Source of the DNA: RYN-230 sp963711705
GTDB taxonomy: Bacteria; Actinomycetota; Actinomycetes; Streptosporangiales; Streptosporangiaceae
DNA length: 64,000 nt
Reading direction: 5' to 3'
Assembly (NCBI GenBank): GCA_963711705.1
Contig: CAVQFM010000018.1
Coordinates: forward strand, 186,001-250,000
The notes under the pieces were generated by a model. That model saw nothing but the letters and a program-made list of their open reading frames with translations. It searched no databases and was not told the origin of the DNA. A program made the translations under genes and the position numbers. Below are positions 31,680 to 41,216 of this stretch, in pieces (the first letter of the stretch is position 1; every line of letters starts with the position of its first letter).

Positions 31680-33124
31680 TCACCCGCCGCGGCAGCCGCA
31701 CCGGGCCAGCGCGCTGGCCAGTGCGTCGATGCCGGCCGCCGCCTTCGGCAGCCGGGCCGCTGGCACCTGGTTGGTCATGAACGCGAAGGCCAGCACCCGC
31801 CCGCTGGCGTCGTTGACCAGGCCGGCCAGGGTGGCCACGCTGCTCAGGTTGCCGGTCTTGGCCTGGATCACGCCCAGCCCGGGCTCGCCGACGTCGCCGA
31901 ACACGCTCTGCCCCGGGGCCAGCGTCCCGGAGAAACCGGCTACCGGCAGGCCGGTGATGGCCGGCCGCAGCCCGGGGTGCCCGGGACCGGACGCCAGGCT
32001 GACCACCCGGGCCAGCGTGCTGGGCGCGATCCGGTCCTGGGGGGAGAGACCGGACCCGTCCACCAGGTGGATGCCGGTGGACACGCCCAGCGAGCGCAGC
32101 ACGCTGGTCACCGCGGCGGCCGAGCCGCTGAACGTGGCCGGCCGGTGGGTGTGCAGCGCCACCTGGCGGGCCAGGTTCTCGGCGATCACATTGTTGCTCT
32201 CCCGGAGCATCCAGCCGACGATCGCGGACAGCGGCGGCGAGGCGACCGAGGCCAGGGTGGCCGCGTGCGGCCGGGCGGCCTGCCCGCTCACCGGGCCGGT
32301 GACCCGGATGCCGTCGGCCCGCAGGAACGCGGCGAACGCGTCCCCGGCCTGCGCCGCCGGGTCGGGCGACCGGGGCCGGAAGTTGCCCGGGTCATCGGCG
32401 TCCTGCGGGGCGCCGGATCTGGTCAGCCGGCCCTGGTCCACCTCGAGCGCGGTGATCGCGGTCACGTTGCCGGTGCTGATGTAGGCCATCGGCCAGCCCG
32501 GGGCCAGCGGCGGCCCGGTGAACAGCGAGGCGTCGTAGCCGAGCCGGACCGAGGACCGGCCGCGGGCGTGCAGCGCCCGGGCGGTGGCCGCGGCCAGCGA
32601 CCGCAGCGTGGCGGGCTGCGGGTAGTCGCGGGCGGGCGGGCGGCCCGCGGCCAGCGTGGGGTCACCCCCGCCGACCAGCACGATGGAGCCGGCCCGGCCG
32701 CCACCCGGGTGGTGAACCGGGCCGCCGGGCCGAGCACGCTCAGCGCGGCCACCGCGGTGACCAGTTTCGCGGTGGAGGCCGGCTGGAGCAGGGACGACGC
32801 ACCGCTGGCCCACAGCACCCGGCCGGACGCGGGGTCGGCGACCACCCCGGCCACCTGCTTGCCGAGCGCGGCCGAGGACACCAGCGGCGACAGCGCCGCG
32901 GCCAGGCCGCCGCCGGTCGGCAGCGGGGCGGACGGCGCCGCGCCGGGCAGCACCGGGACCGCCGGGGGCACCGGCCGGGTGGCCACCCGCGGGATCTTCC
33001 ACAGCGCGAGGCGGGCGGGCAGCAGGCTGGCCACGGCGGCGCCGGCCCCGAGCGTGCACACGTTGATCATGGCCAGCGTGATCACCATGGCCCGCAGGCC
33101 GCTGGGCCACACCCGGTTGGCCAC
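31680..33124 (-). CDS. dacB: D-alanyl-D-alanine carboxypeptidase, PBP4/DacB type (frameshifted)
   Basis: Peptidase S13 that trims peptidoglycan stem peptides. The first frame gives a transmembrane anchor (MVITLAMINVCTLGAGAAVASLL) and the SXXK site PASTAKLVTAVAAL. Near 32690-32700 a one-base shift moves the frame. The second frame carries GSIVLVGGGDPTL, the SXN motif ESNNVIAENLARQ and the KTG motif QAKTGNLSSVATL. GTG 33124 is chosen because AGGAGA lies eight bases upstream. The shift sits in a CCGGCC-rich run, so sequence error is plausible. It is divergent from ppa. Confidence 0.88.
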
Positions 33125-33196
33125 CGCCAGTCTCCTCACGAGATGCTTAGATTCAGGCACCGGAGTCAATCACTTTCGTGGCCAGGGAGCGACATC

Positions 33197-33685
33197 GTGG
33201 AATTTGATGTGATCGTCGAGATCCCCAAAGGGCAACGCAACAAGTATGAGGTGGACCACGAGACCGGGCGCATCCGGCTGGACCGGATGCTGTTCACGTC
33301 AACCCGGTACCCGTCTGACTACGGGTTCGTCGAGAACACGCTGGCCGACGACGGTGACCCGCTCGACGCGCTGGTGCTGCTCGAAGAGCCGACGTTCCCC
33401 GGCTGCCTGATCCGCTGCCGGGCCATTGGGATGTTCCGGATGAAGGACGAGAAAGGGCTCGACGACAAGGTCTTGTGCGTGGCGGCCACCGACCCCCGGA
33501 TGTCCGGGCTGACCGATATCGGCGACGTCAACGAGTTCGACCTGCTGGAAATCCAGCACTTCTTCGAGGTGTACAAGGCGCTCGAGCCCGGCAAGTCGGT
33601 CGAGATCGGCGGCTGGGTGGGCAGGCCGCAAGCCGAGGAGGAGATCGAGGTCAGCCGCCGCCGGCTGCTGGAATCCCCGGACTGA
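33197..33685 (+). CDS. ppa: Inorganic pyrophosphatase, class I
   Basis: 162-residue soluble Mg-dependent enzyme hydrolysing pyrophosphate. It has the active-site signature DGDPLDALVLLEEPTFPG, EIPKGQRNKYEVDHETG and YPSDYGFVENTL. GTG 33197 follows AGGGAG. It is divergent from dacB with a 72-bp gap, as at Rv3627c/Rv3628. Confidence 0.96.
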   Translation: MEFDVIVEIPKGQRNKYEVDHETGRIRLDRMLFTSTRYPSDYGFVENTLADDGDPLDALVLLEEPTFPGCLIRCRAIGMFRMKDEKGLDDKVLCVAATDPRMSGLTDIGDVNEFDLLEIQHFFEVYKALEPGKSVEIGGWVGRPQAEEEIEVSRRRLLESPD

Positions 33686-33772
33686 ACTGGCCGGGCCTGA
33701 CCTGGGCCGCCTGCTCGCAGCAGCCCCCGACATGCGCGACACTGGGCATATAACGTGCACAAGGAGGCACCC

Positions 33773-34456
33773 GTGGAACACGCAGATGACGTGCTCAGCC
33801 GGGCGCCGCTGTTCGAAGCGCTCGATGAGGAGAGCGCCAAAGCGCTGCGGGCCCTGATCACCGAGGTGGACCTGGTCCGGGGCCAGCGGCTGTTCGACGA
33901 AGGCGATGCCGGCGACCGGCTGTATGTAGTGCTGGACGGCAAGATCAAGCTGACCCGCGCCGCCCCGGATGGCCGGGAGAACCTGCTCAGCGTGCTCGGC
34001 CCGGGCGAGATGTTCGGCGAACTGTCCCTGTTCGACCCGCGCCCGCGCACGTCGAGCGCGGTCGCGGTGACCGAGTCCAGGCTGGCCGCGCTGGCCCACG
34101 ACGAGCTGCGGGACTGGCTGACCGGCCGGCCCGACGTCTCACTGCACCTGCTGCGGGCGCTGGCCCAGCGGCTGCGCCGGACCAACGACGTGATGGCCGA
34201 CCTGGTGTTCACCGACGTACCCGGCCGGGTGGCCAAGGCCCTGCTCGATCTGGCCGACCGGTTCGGCGAGCAGACCGCCGAAGGCGTGCAGGTCCACCAC
34301 GACCTCACCCAGGAGGAACTGGCCCAGCTGGTCGGGGCGTCCCGGGAGACGGTGAACAAGGCGCTGGCCGATTTCGCCGCGCGCGGCTGGCTGACCCTGT
34401 CCGCCAAGTCCGTGCTGATCATCGACCCCGAGCGGCTGGCCAAGCGGGCCCACTGA
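33773..34456 (+). CDS. crp: Crp/Fnr family transcriptional regulator
   Basis: 227 residues. A cyclic-nucleotide-binding domain (FDEGDAGDRLYVVLDGKIKL, GPGEMFGELSLFDPRPRTSSAVA with the phosphate-binding cassette) is followed by a C-terminal Crp HTH (TQEELAQLVGASRETVNKALADFAARGWL). It matches the actinobacterial cAMP receptor Crp (Rv3676) in length and context. GTG 33773 has AAGGAG six to eight bases upstream, so GTG 33755 is rejected. Confidence 0.95.
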   Translation: MEHADDVLSRAPLFEALDEESAKALRALITEVDLVRGQRLFDEGDAGDRLYVVLDGKIKLTRAAPDGRENLLSVLGPGEMFGELSLFDPRPRTSSAVAVTESRLAALAHDELRDWLTGRPDVSLHLLRALAQRLRRTNDVMADLVFTDVPGRVAKALLDLADRFGEQTAEGVQVHHDLTQEELAQLVGASRETVNKALADFAARGWLTLSAKSVLIIDPERLAKRAH

Positions 34457-34476
34457 GCGGGGGCCCGGCCCGTCAC

Positions 34477-35324
34477 TCAGGTACCACCTGAGCCATCAGC
34501 ACCGCTGACCCCAGGGGGTAGCTCGCCCCGGGCGGCCAGGTAGCGGAGCTGGGCCTGGACCGACCACCGGGCGAACGGCCATAGCGCCTGGTCCACGTCG
34601 GCGTACACCCGCGCCACGATCTGCTGCTCGGTGCGGTCCCCGGCGTCCAGCGCGGCCCGGATCTCGGCCAGCCGGTCCCGGCGGTGCGCGATGTAGAAGT
34701 CGAGCACCGCGGCCGGGTCGGCCAGCAGCGGGCCGTGCCCGGGCAGCAGCATGCCCAGCTGCGCCTGGTCGGCCAGGGCCCGCAGCCGGTCCAGAGTGGC
34801 CAGGTAGTCGCCCAGGTCGCCGTCTTCGGCGATCACCGTGGTGCCCCGGCCCAGCACAGTGTCCCCGGTCAGCAGCGCGCCGTCGGCCGGCAGCAGCAGG
34901 CACACCGAGTCGGCGGTGTGCCCGGGCGCGGCCACCACCCGCACCTCGCACCCGGCGTCGGTCAGCACGTCCCCGGGGGCCAGGCCGCTGTCGTCACCGC
35001 GCCGCAGCTGCGGATCCGCGGCCGCGACCGGCGCCCCGGTCAGTTCGGCCAGCCGGCCCGCGCCCGCGGAGTGGTCCAGGTGCCCGTGGGTGAGCAGGAT
35101 GCGCACGATCCGCCGCCCGCCGCCCCGGCCCGCGCGGCCACCCGGCGCAGGTGCGCCTCGTCGTCCGGCCCGGGATCGACGACCAGCGCAGTCGGCGACC
35201 CTGGCTCGGCGATCAGCCACGTGTTGGTTCCGTTAAGCGTCATGAGTCCCGGGTTGGGGGCGAGCACGCACTCGGCCCGCGAGGTACCGGCCCGGTCGAT
35301 CGCGTCCTCGCTGCCCTGGTTCAC
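34477..35324 (-). CDS. MBL-fold metallo-hydrolase (frameshifted)
   Basis: LACTB2/glyoxalase II-like hydrolase (Rv3677c position). The first frame reads NPGLMTLNGTNTWLIAEPG and VVDPGPDDEAHLRRVAARAG. A one-base shift near 35105-35115 (GGCCGGGGCGGCGGGCGG run) moves to the frame with the metal motif LLTHGHLDHSAGAG, APGHTADSVC, LLTGDTVLG and LLPGHGP. The GTG at 35324 overlaps the Nudix stop (GTGA). A convergent 7-bp hairpin at its stop (CTCAGGT-ACC-ACCTGAG, 34476-34492) may terminate it against crp. Confidence 0.85.
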
Positions 35325-36235
35325 AGCGGGTACCCGACGTCGTCGGGAACCGTCAGCCAGTAGCCCCCGTCCGCCTCCACGACGACCGGGGTAACCGGCC
35401 GCATGGACCGCTCGGCCCGCAGCGCCGCGGCCACGCCCGGGTAGGAGAGCAGGCCGGCCAGGCAGGTGGCGGTGGGCGGCAGCAGGAACAGCTCGCCCGC
35501 ACCGGCCGCGCGGATGGCCTCGGCCGGCCGGGCCCAGGTGACGTGTTCGGCCTCGCCGCCGACATCCCGGGTCCGCTGGCCGGGCGGCAGCGCCGCGGCG
35601 AAGAACCTGGTGTCATAGCGCCGTGACTCAGTCACCGGGGTGATCCACCGGGCCCAGGGGCGCAGCAGGTCAGAGCGGAGCACCAGGCCGCGGCGGCCGA
35701 GCAGCTGGGCCAGGGACAGCGACCGGTCCAGCAGCGCGGTCCGGTCCGCCTCCCAGCCGGCGCCGCTCGTGTCGGCCACCAGCGTGCTGGCCGTGGGGCC
35801 GGCCAGCAGCACCCCGGACTCCTCGAACGTCTCCCGGACCGCGGCGCAGACCAGGGCCCGGGCCAGCCCGGGCGGCGCGTCGAGCAGGCCGCCCCAGGCT
35901 GCCGCCTCCGGGCCGGCCCAGGCCACCTCGTCCTCGGTGTCCCGGGGATCCACCGACCCGCCGGGAAAGGCGGACGCCCCGGCGGCGAACGCCATCGAGC
36001 GGGCCCGGCGCAGCAGGTAGACCTCGATGCCGAGATCCTCGCCCGGCGGCGGGCCGCCCGGGCCGGCCGGGCCGCCGGCCTGGGCCGCCCGGGCCGGGCG
36101 CAGCAGCAGGACCGAAGCCGCGTCGCGCGGCACCGCCTGCGGCCGCCGCCCGGCGAAGAACTCGCTGGCCTGCTCGGCGTAGGCGCCGCCGAGCCGGACG
36201 ATCGGGCGGCCTGGCGCGGCGGGACGGTCAGTCAC
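35321..36235 (-). CDS. Nudix hydrolase, NUDT19-like
   Basis: 304 residues. The Nudix box is split by an insert of about 35 residues: AFPGGSVDPRD ... AAVRETFEESGVLL. This is the NUDT7/NUDT19 (CoA diphosphatase-like) layout. A Pro/Gly-rich loop (about 50-65) precedes the core. It starts at GTG 36235, overlapping the ridA stop by eight bases, and is coupled to the MBL gene. Confidence 0.85.
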   Translation of the reverse strand: MTDRPAAPGRPIVRLGGAYAEQASEFFAGRRPQAVPRDAASVLLLRPARAAQAGGPAGPGGPPPGEDLGIEVYLLRRARSMAFAAGASAFPGGSVDPRDTEDEVAWAGPEAAAWGGLLDAPPGLARALVCAAVRETFEESGVLLAGPTASTLVADTSGAGWEADRTALLDRSLSLAQLLGRRGLVLRSDLLRPWARWITPVTESRRYDTRFFAAALPPGQRTRDVGGEAEHVTWARPAEAIRAAGAGELFLLPPTATCLAGLLSYPGVAAALRAERSMRPVTPVVVEADGGYWLTVPDDVGYPL

Positions 36236-36713
36236 TGACCTCGGCGATCAGCTCCACCTCGACCGGGGTGTCGAGCGGCAGCACCGCCATCCCGACCGCG
36301 CTGCGGGCGTGCTTGCCGGCCTCGCCGAACACTTCGAGCAGCAGCTCGCTGGCCCCGTTGATCACCTGGGCCTGCTGGGTGAAGTCGGGCGCGCTGGACA
36401 CGAACCCGACGACTTTCACCACCCGCCGCACGGCGGACAGGCTCCCGGTCACCGACACCACCGCGGCCAGCGCGTTCAGCGCGCAGACCCGGGCCAGCCC
36501 GGCCGCCTCGGTCACCGAGACCCCGGCGCCCACCTTGCCGGTCATCATCAGCGCACCGTCCACCATCGGCAGCTGGCCCGACGTGTACACGTAGCTGCCG
36601 CTGCGCACGGCGGGCACGTAGGCGGCCAGCGGCGGGGTGACCACCGGCAGCTCCAGGCCGAGCGCGGCCAGCCGCTCCTCCGGCGACCCGCCCGGCGCGG
36701 CCCCGGCCGTCAT
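36228..36713 (-). CDS. RidA family protein
   Basis: 161-residue YjgF/YER057c/UK114-family protein (Rv3678c position). Members hydrolyse reactive enamines/imines or act as chaperone-like trimers. Visible features: SGSYVYTSGQLPMVDG, ARVCALNALAAVVSVTG, VKVVGFVSSAPDFTQQAQVINGAS, and a C-terminal VGMAVLPLDTPVEVELIAEV in place of the usual R-A/G-V-LP. The start at 36713 uses AAGGGGG and overlaps the DUF4177 stop. Confidence 0.88.
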   Translation of the reverse strand: MTAGAAPGGSPEERLAALGLELPVVTPPLAAYVPAVRSGSYVYTSGQLPMVDGALMMTGKVGAGVSVTEAAGLARVCALNALAAVVSVTGSLSAVRRVVKVVGFVSSAPDFTQQAQVINGASELLLEVFGEAGKHARSAVGMAVLPLDTPVEVELIAEVSD

Positions 36714-36871
36714 GAATCCCCCTTGGGCCGCTTCATGTACGCCACGAGCTGCTCGGCGTTGGGCCCGGGGGTCAGGGCCACCAGCTCCCAGCCGTCGTCG
36801 CCCCAGTTGTCCAGGATCTGCTTGGTCGCGTGCACCAGCAGCGGCACGGTCGCGTACTCCCATTTCTGCAT
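36710..36871 (-). CDS. DUF4177-like small protein
   Basis: 53 residues beginning MQKWEYATVPLLVHATKQIL and containing NWGDDGWELVALTPGP, the DUF4177 hallmark. It matches the position of the tiny Rv3678A gene of mycobacteria. Its TGA overlaps the ridA ATG (ATGA), so the two are translationally coupled. Function unknown. Confidence 0.85.
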   Translation of the reverse strand: MQKWEYATVPLLVHATKQILDNWGDDGWELVALTPGPNAEQLVAYMKRPKGDS

Positions 36872-36880
36872 GGCGACACC

Positions 36881-38050
36881 CTAGCGACCCGGGGCCGCGG
36901 GCCGGCAGGCGCTAAGCCTGCTCGCCGTGGCGGCCGGCCCGCGGTCAGGCCGGGCCGTCAGGGCCGGGCGGGCGGAGCCGTGCCGTCCGGTGCGCCGGCC
37001 GGGCCTTCGGGAGCAGCCGGGCCGTCCTGGGGGGCAGCCGGGCCGCCGGGAGCGCCTGGCCGCACCATCCGGCGCGCTGGGCGCCTCGCTGTCCGCGGCC
37101 TCGGGGGGCGGCGGGATGGCCGACTCATCCAGCTCGGGCACGGGGGCCTTGGCGATCTCCGGCAGCGGCGCGTCCGCGATCGCCGGCGCGTCCGGCCCGC
37201 CCACCTCGGCCGCGGCTTCCGCCGCGGCCAACTCGGCATCGCCGGTGTCCTCGAGCGGCGGGGGCGGGGTGGCAGGCGTAGGCGGGGCAGGCGCGTACCT
37301 CTCGAAGAACCGCAGGAGCTCGACCGGCACAGGCATGACCAGGGTGCTGTTCTTCTCTGCGGCCACCTCGACCACGGTCTGCAGCAACCGCAGCTGCAGC
37401 GCGGCCGGGTCGCGGGCCATCACGTTGGCCGCCGCGGCCAGCCGCTTGGACGCCTGGTACTCACCGTCCGCGGAGATGATCCTGGCCCGGCGTTCCCGTT
37501 CGGCTTCGGCCTGCCGCGACATGGAGCGCTTCATTTGCTCCGGCAGGTTCACGTCCTTGAGCTCGACCCGCTCGACCCGGATGCCCCACGGGCCCTCGGT
37601 CGGCTCGTCGATGATGCGGCGCAGCTCCCGGTTGACGGTGTCCCTGTCGGCGAGGAGCTGGTCCATCTCGGACTGGCCGATGACCGAGCGCAGCGAGGTC
37701 TGTGCCTGCTGAGAGACCGCGAACATGTAGTTCTGCACGTTGACGACCGCTTTGATCGGGTCGACCACCCGGAAGTACACCACCGCGTCCACCCGGACAG
37801 TCACGTTGTCCTTGGTGATGCCCTCCTGAGCGGGCACCGCCATGGCGACGATCTGCATGTTGACCTTCTGCATGCGGTCACCGACAGGCCTGATGATCGT
37901 CAGCCCCGCCCCCCGCGGGGGGTAAAGTATCTTGCCGAACCGGAACACAATCCCCTGCTCGTACTGCTGCACCACGCGCAGCGAGCGGCCCACCGTGACC
38001 AGCCCACCAATGACGATCAGCACGAGGATGACCACCAGGGCTGCGACCAT
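36881..38050 (-). CDS. Slipin/SPFH (band 7) membrane protein
   Basis: One N-terminal transmembrane helix (MVAALVVILVLIVIGGLVTV), then an SPFH domain (VVQQYEQGIVFRFGK, GLTIIRPVGDRMQKVNM, VRVDAVVYFRVVDP) and a coiled-coil stretch rich in Ala/Glu/Arg. An acidic Pro/Ala tail follows. Such proteins scaffold membrane microdomains. ATG 38050 has AAGAGG nine bases upstream. After about 37060 the frame becomes Arg/Pro-rich. The next frame instead reads PGGPAAPQDGPAAPEGP and stops at 36958, so a one-base shift in the tail is likely. Confidence 0.88.
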   Translation of the reverse strand: MVAALVVILVLIVIGGLVTVGRSLRVVQQYEQGIVFRFGKILYPPRGAGLTIIRPVGDRMQKVNMQIVAMAVPAQEGITKDNVTVRVDAVVYFRVVDPIKAVVNVQNYMFAVSQQAQTSLRSVIGQSEMDQLLADRDTVNRELRRIIDEPTEGPWGIRVERVELKDVNLPEQMKRSMSRQAEAERERRARIISADGEYQASKRLAAAANVMARDPAALQLRLLQTVVEVAAEKNSTLVMPVPVELLRFFERYAPAPPTPATPPPPLEDTGDAELAAAEAAAEVGGPDAPAIADAPLPEIAKAPVPELDESAIPPPPEAADSEAPSAPDGAARRSRRPGCPPGRPGCSRRPGRRTGRHGSARPALTARPDRGPAATASRLSACRPAAPGR

Positions 38051-38296
38051 GGGATACACCTCTTCTCAAGCCACCGGGCCCATTTCCCGGCCGCCTGGGG
38101 CCCGGTTTTTGCGCCCGCCGGCCTAGGTTTTGCCCACCAGCCTAGTGACGCTGAGCGGGTTGTCGGGCAATTGGCCCGCAGGCGCCACGTCAATGGCCGA
38201 CACCTGTGTTACGGACCGCTGCCAGATGCGGTTCGCGGCCCTCCGGCCCGGGTCCCGGCCAGCCCGGCGGCGTCAGGATTGGTCCGCAGGCAGCGA

Positions 38297-38302
38297 TAGC
38301 CT
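38297..38302 (+). promoter_or_regulatory. -10 element of a leaderless gene
   Basis: TAGCCT, seven bases, then GTG 38310. It fixes the start of the first ArsA/GET3-like ATPase. Confidence 0.5.
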
Positions 38303-38309
38303 CCTAAAG

Positions 38310-39323
38310 GTGAGGACGCGGGACACGGATTGGGAAGGTGTCCGGCTGCACGTCGTCACCGGCAAGGGCGGGACAGGCAAGACGACGGTAGCCGGGGCAC
38401 TGGCTATCGCTCTCGCCGCTGGCGGCCGCCGGGTCCTGCTCATGGAGGTCGAGGGCCGTCAGGGGATCGCCCGCCTGTTCGACAGCCCGCCGCTGCCCTA
38501 CACCGAGCGCCGGGTCGCGGTGGCGCCGGCCACCGCCACCCTGCCGGGTGGCGAGGTGGACGGGCTGGCCGCCGATCCCGAGGCGGCGCTGGTCGAGTAC
38601 CTGGAGATGTTCTACAACCTGCGCCACGCCGGTACCGCGCTGACCCGGCTCGGGGTGGTCGACTTCGTCACGACCATCGCCCCGGGGCTGCGCGACGTGC
38701 TGCTGTCCGGGAAGGCGGTGGAGGCGACCCGGCGGCGCCGCGGAGGCCGGCTGCGCTACGACGCGGTGGTCATGGACGCCCCGCCGACCGGCCGGATCGG
38801 CAAGTTCCTCAACGTCGCCACCGAGGTCTCGGGCCTGGCCAAGGTGGGGCCGATCCGTGGGCACGCGGACACCGTGCAGAGCGTGATCAAGTCACCGCAG
38901 ACCGCCGTGCACTTCGTCACGGTGCTGGAGGAGATGCCGGTCCAGGAGACGCTGGATGGCATCGCGGAGCTGCGCGGGCTGGCCCAGGGCGGGCTGCAGC
39001 TCGGCGGCATCATGATCAACATGGTCCAGCCCGAGGAACTGGCTGACGACCAGCTGCACGCGGCCGCCGCTGGCCAGCTGGACGAGCACGATCTGGATCT
39101 GGGCCTGAAAGCGGCCGGGGTGGAAGACCGCCGCGGGCTGGCCCACAGCCTGGCCACCGAGCTGGCCGAGCATGCCCGGGAGGCGCTGGCCCAGCGGGCC
39201 CAGCGGGCCCGGCTCAGCGGGGTGGACCAGCCGCGCTACGAGCTGCCGCTGATCACCGGGCCGATGGACCTGGCCGGCCTGTACCGGCTGGCCGCGGCGC
39301 TCCGCGAGCAGGGGGCGGCCTGA
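38310..39323 (+). CDS. ArsA/GET3-family ATPase, first subunit
   Basis: 337 residues with the deviant Walker A of the family, VTGKGGTGKTTVAGAL, at about residue 15, and MDAPPTGRIGKFLN as the switch/A-site region. Homologue of Rv3679. This pair is annotated as anion-transporting ATPases but is not linked to arsenite pumps in this context. In M. tuberculosis the two proteins form an asymmetric complex. It is followed by its partner with a TGATG overlap. Confidence 0.88.
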   Translation: MRTRDTDWEGVRLHVVTGKGGTGKTTVAGALAIALAAGGRRVLLMEVEGRQGIARLFDSPPLPYTERRVAVAPATATLPGGEVDGLAADPEAALVEYLEMFYNLRHAGTALTRLGVVDFVTTIAPGLRDVLLSGKAVEATRRRRGGRLRYDAVVMDAPPTGRIGKFLNVATEVSGLAKVGPIRGHADTVQSVIKSPQTAVHFVTVLEEMPVQETLDGIAELRGLAQGGLQLGGIMINMVQPEELADDQLHAAAAGQLDEHDLDLGLKAAGVEDRRGLAHSLATELAEHAREALAQRAQRARLSGVDQPRYELPLITGPMDLAGLYRLAAALREQGAA

Positions 39324-40552
39324 TGCCGGAACCGCAACCCCCCACGCTCGACGTGGACCGGCTGCTGGACGACCCGCGCAGCCGGATCATCGTGTGCTGC
39401 GGTTCCGGCGGCGTCGGCAAGACCACATCGGCCGCGGCCCTGGGCCTGCGGGCCGCCGAGCGGGGCCGGCACGTGGTGGTGCTCACCGTGGATCCGGCCC
39501 GGCGGCTGGCCCAGTCCATGGGCCTGTCCTCGCTGGACAACACGCCGCGGCTGGTCGAGGGCACGCAGGCCGGGGCAGCGGGCGGCAGCCTGCACGCGAT
39601 GATGCTGGACATGAAGCGGACCTTCGACGAGATCGTCGAAGCGCATTCCGACCCGGACCGGGCCGCGCAGATCCTGGCCAACCCGTTCTACCAGTCGCTG
39701 TCGTCCAGCTTCGCCGGCACCCAGGAGTACATGGCCATGGAAAAGCTCGGCCAGCTGCGGCGGGCCGATGAGTGGGACCTGATCGTCGTGGACACCCCGC
39801 CGAGCCGGTCGGCGCTGGACTTCCTGGACGCCCCGCAGCGGCTGGGCCGGTTCCTGGACGGCCGGCTGATCCGCCTGCTGACCGGGCCGACCAAGACCGG
39901 CGGCCGGGCCTACCTGAAGCTGGTGACGACCGGGTTCACCATGGTCACCGGGGTCATTACCAAGGTGATCGGCATGCAGCTGCTGCGCGACGTGCAGACC
40001 TTCGTGGCCGCGTTCGACACGATGTTCGGCGGCTTCCGGGAGCGCGCCGAGGACACCTACCGGCTGCTCCAGGCCCCCGGTACCGCGTTCCTGGTCATCG
40101 CCACGCCGGAGCCGGACGCGCTGCGCGAGGCGTCCTACTTCGTCGAACGGCTGACCTCGGACCAGATGCCGCTGGCGGGCCTGATCGTCAACCGGGTGCA
40201 CCGGTCGGCTGCGCCGCAGCTGTCCGCCGCGCGCAGCCTGGCCGCGGCGGAGGCGCTGGAGACGGTGCCGCTGCGCGCGGGCAACGGCCAGGCCGCAGCG
40301 GGCGGGGAGGACGCCGGGACACCACACCCGGCCGCCACCGCGACCCGGTACCCGCTCACCGTGACCGCGCTGCGGTTGCACGCCGAGCGTATGCAGCTGG
40401 CTGACCGGGAACGCCGCCAGGAAGAAGGCTTCACCGCAGCCCATCCGGCCATCCCGGTGACCGAGGTCCCGGCGCAGCCGGAAGACGTGCATGACCTCGA
40501 TGGGCTGCGCGCCGTGGGGGGCGAGCTGGCCCGGGGAGTCCGGCTCAGCTAG
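39323..40552 (+). CDS. ArsA/GET3-family ATPase, second subunit
   Basis: 409 residues. Walker A CCGSGGVGKTTSAAALG (about 26-42), VDPARRLAQSMGL and VVDTPPSRSALDFLDAPQRL. Homologue of Rv3680. A Gly/Ala-rich insert (about 320-335) is the only low-complexity part. It starts one base inside the stop of the first subunit. The whiB4/wblA gene converges from the other side. Confidence 0.9.
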   Translation: MPEPQPPTLDVDRLLDDPRSRIIVCCGSGGVGKTTSAAALGLRAAERGRHVVVLTVDPARRLAQSMGLSSLDNTPRLVEGTQAGAAGGSLHAMMLDMKRTFDEIVEAHSDPDRAAQILANPFYQSLSSSFAGTQEYMAMEKLGQLRRADEWDLIVVDTPPSRSALDFLDAPQRLGRFLDGRLIRLLTGPTKTGGRAYLKLVTTGFTMVTGVITKVIGMQLLRDVQTFVAAFDTMFGGFRERAEDTYRLLQAPGTAFLVIATPEPDALREASYFVERLTSDQMPLAGLIVNRVHRSAAPQLSAARSLAAAEALETVPLRAGNGQAAAGGEDAGTPHPAATATRYPLTVTALRLHAERMQLADRERRQEEGFTAAHPAIPVTEVPAQPEDVHDLDGLRAVGGELARGVRLS

Positions 40553-40630
40553 CGGCGCTGATAGCTGAGGGGCTTGGTCGCTGGGAGCTAGGTACGGCCG
40601 GAACAGCCGCGGCTGGGGGCTGGGGCCCCG

Positions 40631-40933
40631 TCAGCTGGCCACTAGCTCGTCTGAAGAGGTCTGCTCGTACTGGTTACGAGCGTTCTCCAGCAGCGCACGC
40701 CAGGACGTCACGTCCGGGCGGCGGCGAAGCAACGCACGGCGCTCACGCTCGGTCATGCCGCCCCAGACGCCGAACTCGATGCGGTTGTCCAGCGCATCGG
40801 CCAGGCATTCGGTGCGGACGGTGCAGCCGCGGCAGATCAGCTTGGCCCGGTTCTGCGCCGCACCCTGGACGAAGAGCTCGTCCGGGTCAGTTCCCTTGCA
40901 TGCGGCGCGGGCGGTCCAGTCTGCGATCCACAT
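40631..40933 (-). CDS. whiB4: WhiB-family Fe-S regulator, WhiB4/WblA orthologue
   Basis: 100 residues with the four cluster-binding cysteines (AACKG, then C-X2-C-X5-C in ICRGCTVRTEC), the turn GVWGGMTERERRALLRRR and a short C-terminal extension. The sequence TDPDELFVQGAAQNRAK is characteristic of the WblA/WhiB4 clade, which controls redox response and, in Streptomyces, the switch to sporulation and antibiotics. ATG 40933 is served by AGGAGGAG. Confidence 0.93.
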   Translation of the reverse strand: MWIADWTARAACKGTDPDELFVQGAAQNRAKLICRGCTVRTECLADALDNRIEFGVWGGMTERERRALLRRRPDVTSWRALLENARNQYEQTSSDELVAS

Positions 40934-41203
40934 GTGGCCCACTCCTCCTGATCGTCACGGCCCGGGAGGTCGTCACGCCGGATGGCGTTCACCTGCGGTC
41001 CAGGGGCAGACGCTAGCGCATCTGCTTTCGTTGTCGTCGTTGCGGAAAAGTAACTTACGGAAGTTGGCGGCTGCGCGCCAGAGCCCGTTGGGCCCATTTC
41101 AGGAATAGTCCGCCTGGGCCATGCCATGATTGCCGAGTAGTCACCGGCCCGCCACGCGGAGCGAGCCTCCGGCGAGCGGACCTGCTTCCTCCCGGGCAGG
41201 GCG

Positions 41204-41209
41204 TACCCT
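41204..41209 (+). promoter_or_regulatory. -10 element of leaderless ponA2
   Basis: TACCCT, seven bases, then GTG 41217. It rules out the longer frame beginning at 41130. Confidence 0.5.
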
Positions 41210-41216
41210 GAGGACC

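Noticed and set aside
34476..34492. CTCAGGT-ACC-ACCTGAG hairpin as a stand-alone terminator feature
   Set aside because: Three-base loop, overlaps the MBL stop codon and has no U-tract. Mentioned with the MBL gene only.
38310..40552. ArsA-like ATPases as part of arsenic resistance
   Set aside because: They belong to the conserved crp-whiB4-ponA2 block (Rv3679-Rv3680 type), about 13 kb from the ars cluster, with no ArsB partner.
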